Source: Nymphaea colorata (Eukaryota; Streptophyta; Magnoliopsida; Nymphaeales; Nymphaeaceae). From it: DNA of 64,000 bases. Shown piece after piece: positions 62,941 through 64,000 of the stretch. Where the stretch lies: the NCBI RefSeq assembly GCF_008831285.2, contig NC_045142.1, forward strand, positions 10,783,952 to 10,847,951, given 5' to 3'. Position 1 is the stretch's first letter. The number at the start of each line of letters is the position of its first letter. Under the pieces are notes generated by a model. That model was not told the origin of the DNA, ran no database searches, and saw only the letters and a list, made by a program, of their open reading frames with translations. Made by a program: the position numbers and the translations under genes.

Positions 62941-64000
62941 AGCTTCAAGAGAGGAAACAAACCTGCAAAATGAACAAAATTAATATACTGCCTTAAAGGC
63001 ATCCTAACTAAGTCTCTACACATATCATGTTTTTCTTTAGGTAGAGACTTCGTCATCATATCTGCAGGATTTTCATCTGTATGGATCTTATAAAGAACAA
63101 ACTGCTTCGACTCTAGAACATCACGTATCCAATGATACCTTACGTCTATATGCTTTGACCTTGCATGAAAAGTAGAATTCTTCCCAAGGTGAATGGCACT
63201 CTGACTGTCACAGTAAAGCACATACTCGTCTTGACTGAACTGAAGTTCTTGCATGAACCTCTTCATCCATAGAAGCTCCTTGCTCGCCTCTGTAGCTGCA
63301 ATAAACTCTGCTTCAGTAGTAGATAATGCTACACATTTCTGAAGTTTGGATTGCCAAGAAACTGCACCACCTGCATATGTCAATTAAAAGCCAGATATAG
63401 ATCTTTTCCCGTCAATGTCTCATGCCATGTCTTAATCTGTATAGCCAACAAGAATAGATTTTTCTGTCCCAAAACAAAGTGACAAACTGCTAGTCCCACG
63501 AAGGTATCTCAAAATCAATTTAACTGCTTCCCAGTGTTTCTTTCCTGGATTGGAGACAAACCGACTAACAACTCCAACTGAATGAGCAATATCAGGTCTA
63601 GTACATACCATAACATATATCAGACTACCTGTGACTGAGGCATAGGGAATCTTCTCCTTATTTTCCTTTTCTGAATCTGTCCTTGGACTCTGCATGGTGC
63701 TCAACTTGAAATGCACTGCAAGAGGGGTGCTAACAGGCTTTGCCTTGTCCATGTGAAATCTTTGAAGTACCTTCTCAACGTACTTCTCTTGAGATAGCCA
63801 TAGCTTCTTCGACTTCCTATCTCGTGTGATCTTCATACCCAAAATCTGACTAGCAGGTCCCAAGTCTTTCATAGCAAAAGACTTGTTCAACTCATTTTTC
63901 AATCTTGAAATTCTTGATATATTGTTGCAAGCAATAAGCATGTCATCAACATAAATCAACAAAATGACAAAGTCATCACCTGAGAATTTCTTCACAAAGA
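62941..64000 (-). pseudogene. Copia pol, reverse transcriptase and RNase H, with internal stops
   Basis: The RT part (to about 63432) has the active site YVDDM and GSLIYVMVCTRPDIA. RNase H follows with LSTTEAEFIA, YCDSQSAIHL and SKHIDVRYHWIRD. Between them, after LVGYTD, three in-frame stops interrupt the conserved GYTD-x-DMA-x-DIDGKRS stretch (about 63385-63435). The RNase H frame also has no stop before the polypurine tract and reads on into the LTR. The copy is therefore dead as it stands, although younger-looking than the one at 42 kb. Confidence 0.88.

Larger units (their letters stand above)
62238..64000 (-). mobile_element. 3' part of a second Ty1/copia element, runs off the right edge
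   Basis: On the - strand, reverse transcriptase is followed by RNase H, a polypurine tract and an LTR, as at the 3' end of a copia element. The RNase H text (AVSWQSKLQKCVALSTTEAE) is close to the Tnt1/Tork lineage. The rest of the element lies beyond position 64000. Confidence 0.9.

Noticed and set aside
62448-62973. Arg-Glu and Leu-Ser repeat frames
   Set aside because: They read through the (GA)n run inside a copia LTR.

Overview
This is a piece of a flowering-plant nuclear genome. It has long, intron-rich genes with GT-AG introns, AT-rich intergenic DNA full of (AT)n and (CT/GA)n microsatellites, Ty1/copia LTR retrotransposons, LINE fragments and many small MITE-like inverted-repeat elements. 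Nothing looks bacterial, organellar or viral. The species cannot be fixed from sequence alone.

Six protein-coding genes could be built exon by exon, with reading phase kept across every junction. On the left, + strand: a CYP76-type cytochrome P450 (680-3609, 3 exons, 498 aa); a haspin histone-H3 kinase (4502-14224, 15 exons, 642 aa); a small plastid-type membrane protein with an INSIG-like pattern (16211-17396, 5 exons, 256 aa); and the FG nucleoporin NUP98 (24423-32856, 12 exons, 978 aa). On the right, - strand, three tandem paralogues of a heavy-metal-associated isoprenylated protein (HIPP; 113, 117 and 116 aa) lie at 39335-40094, 50286-51035 and 56415-57171. That makes seven genes in total.

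The left half (0-33 kb) is gene-rich, with MITEs in introns and a 0.87-kb foldback at 22.76-23.63 kb. The right half (33-64 kb) is repeat-rich. It holds the HIPP array and its mosaic flanking duplications, a decayed copia element at 42.1-46.5 kb (+), LINE fragments (35.1 and 60.1-60.7 kb), hAT-like and CACTA-like MITEs, a nested palindrome at 58.9-59.4 kb, and the 3' end of a second copia element on the - strand that runs off the right edge (62.2-64 kb).

The four left-hand genes are unrelated in function (specialised metabolism, mitosis, plastid or membrane function, nuclear pore) and are simply neighbours. The only locally organised set is the HIPP array. Its members share a 15-nt first exon, a CxxC metal-binding loop, a second Cys cluster near the C-terminus and a CxIM prenylation box. 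No clearly new biological system was found. The best leads are the HIPP subfamily with its extra Cys cluster and the two long hairpin-forming inverted repeats.
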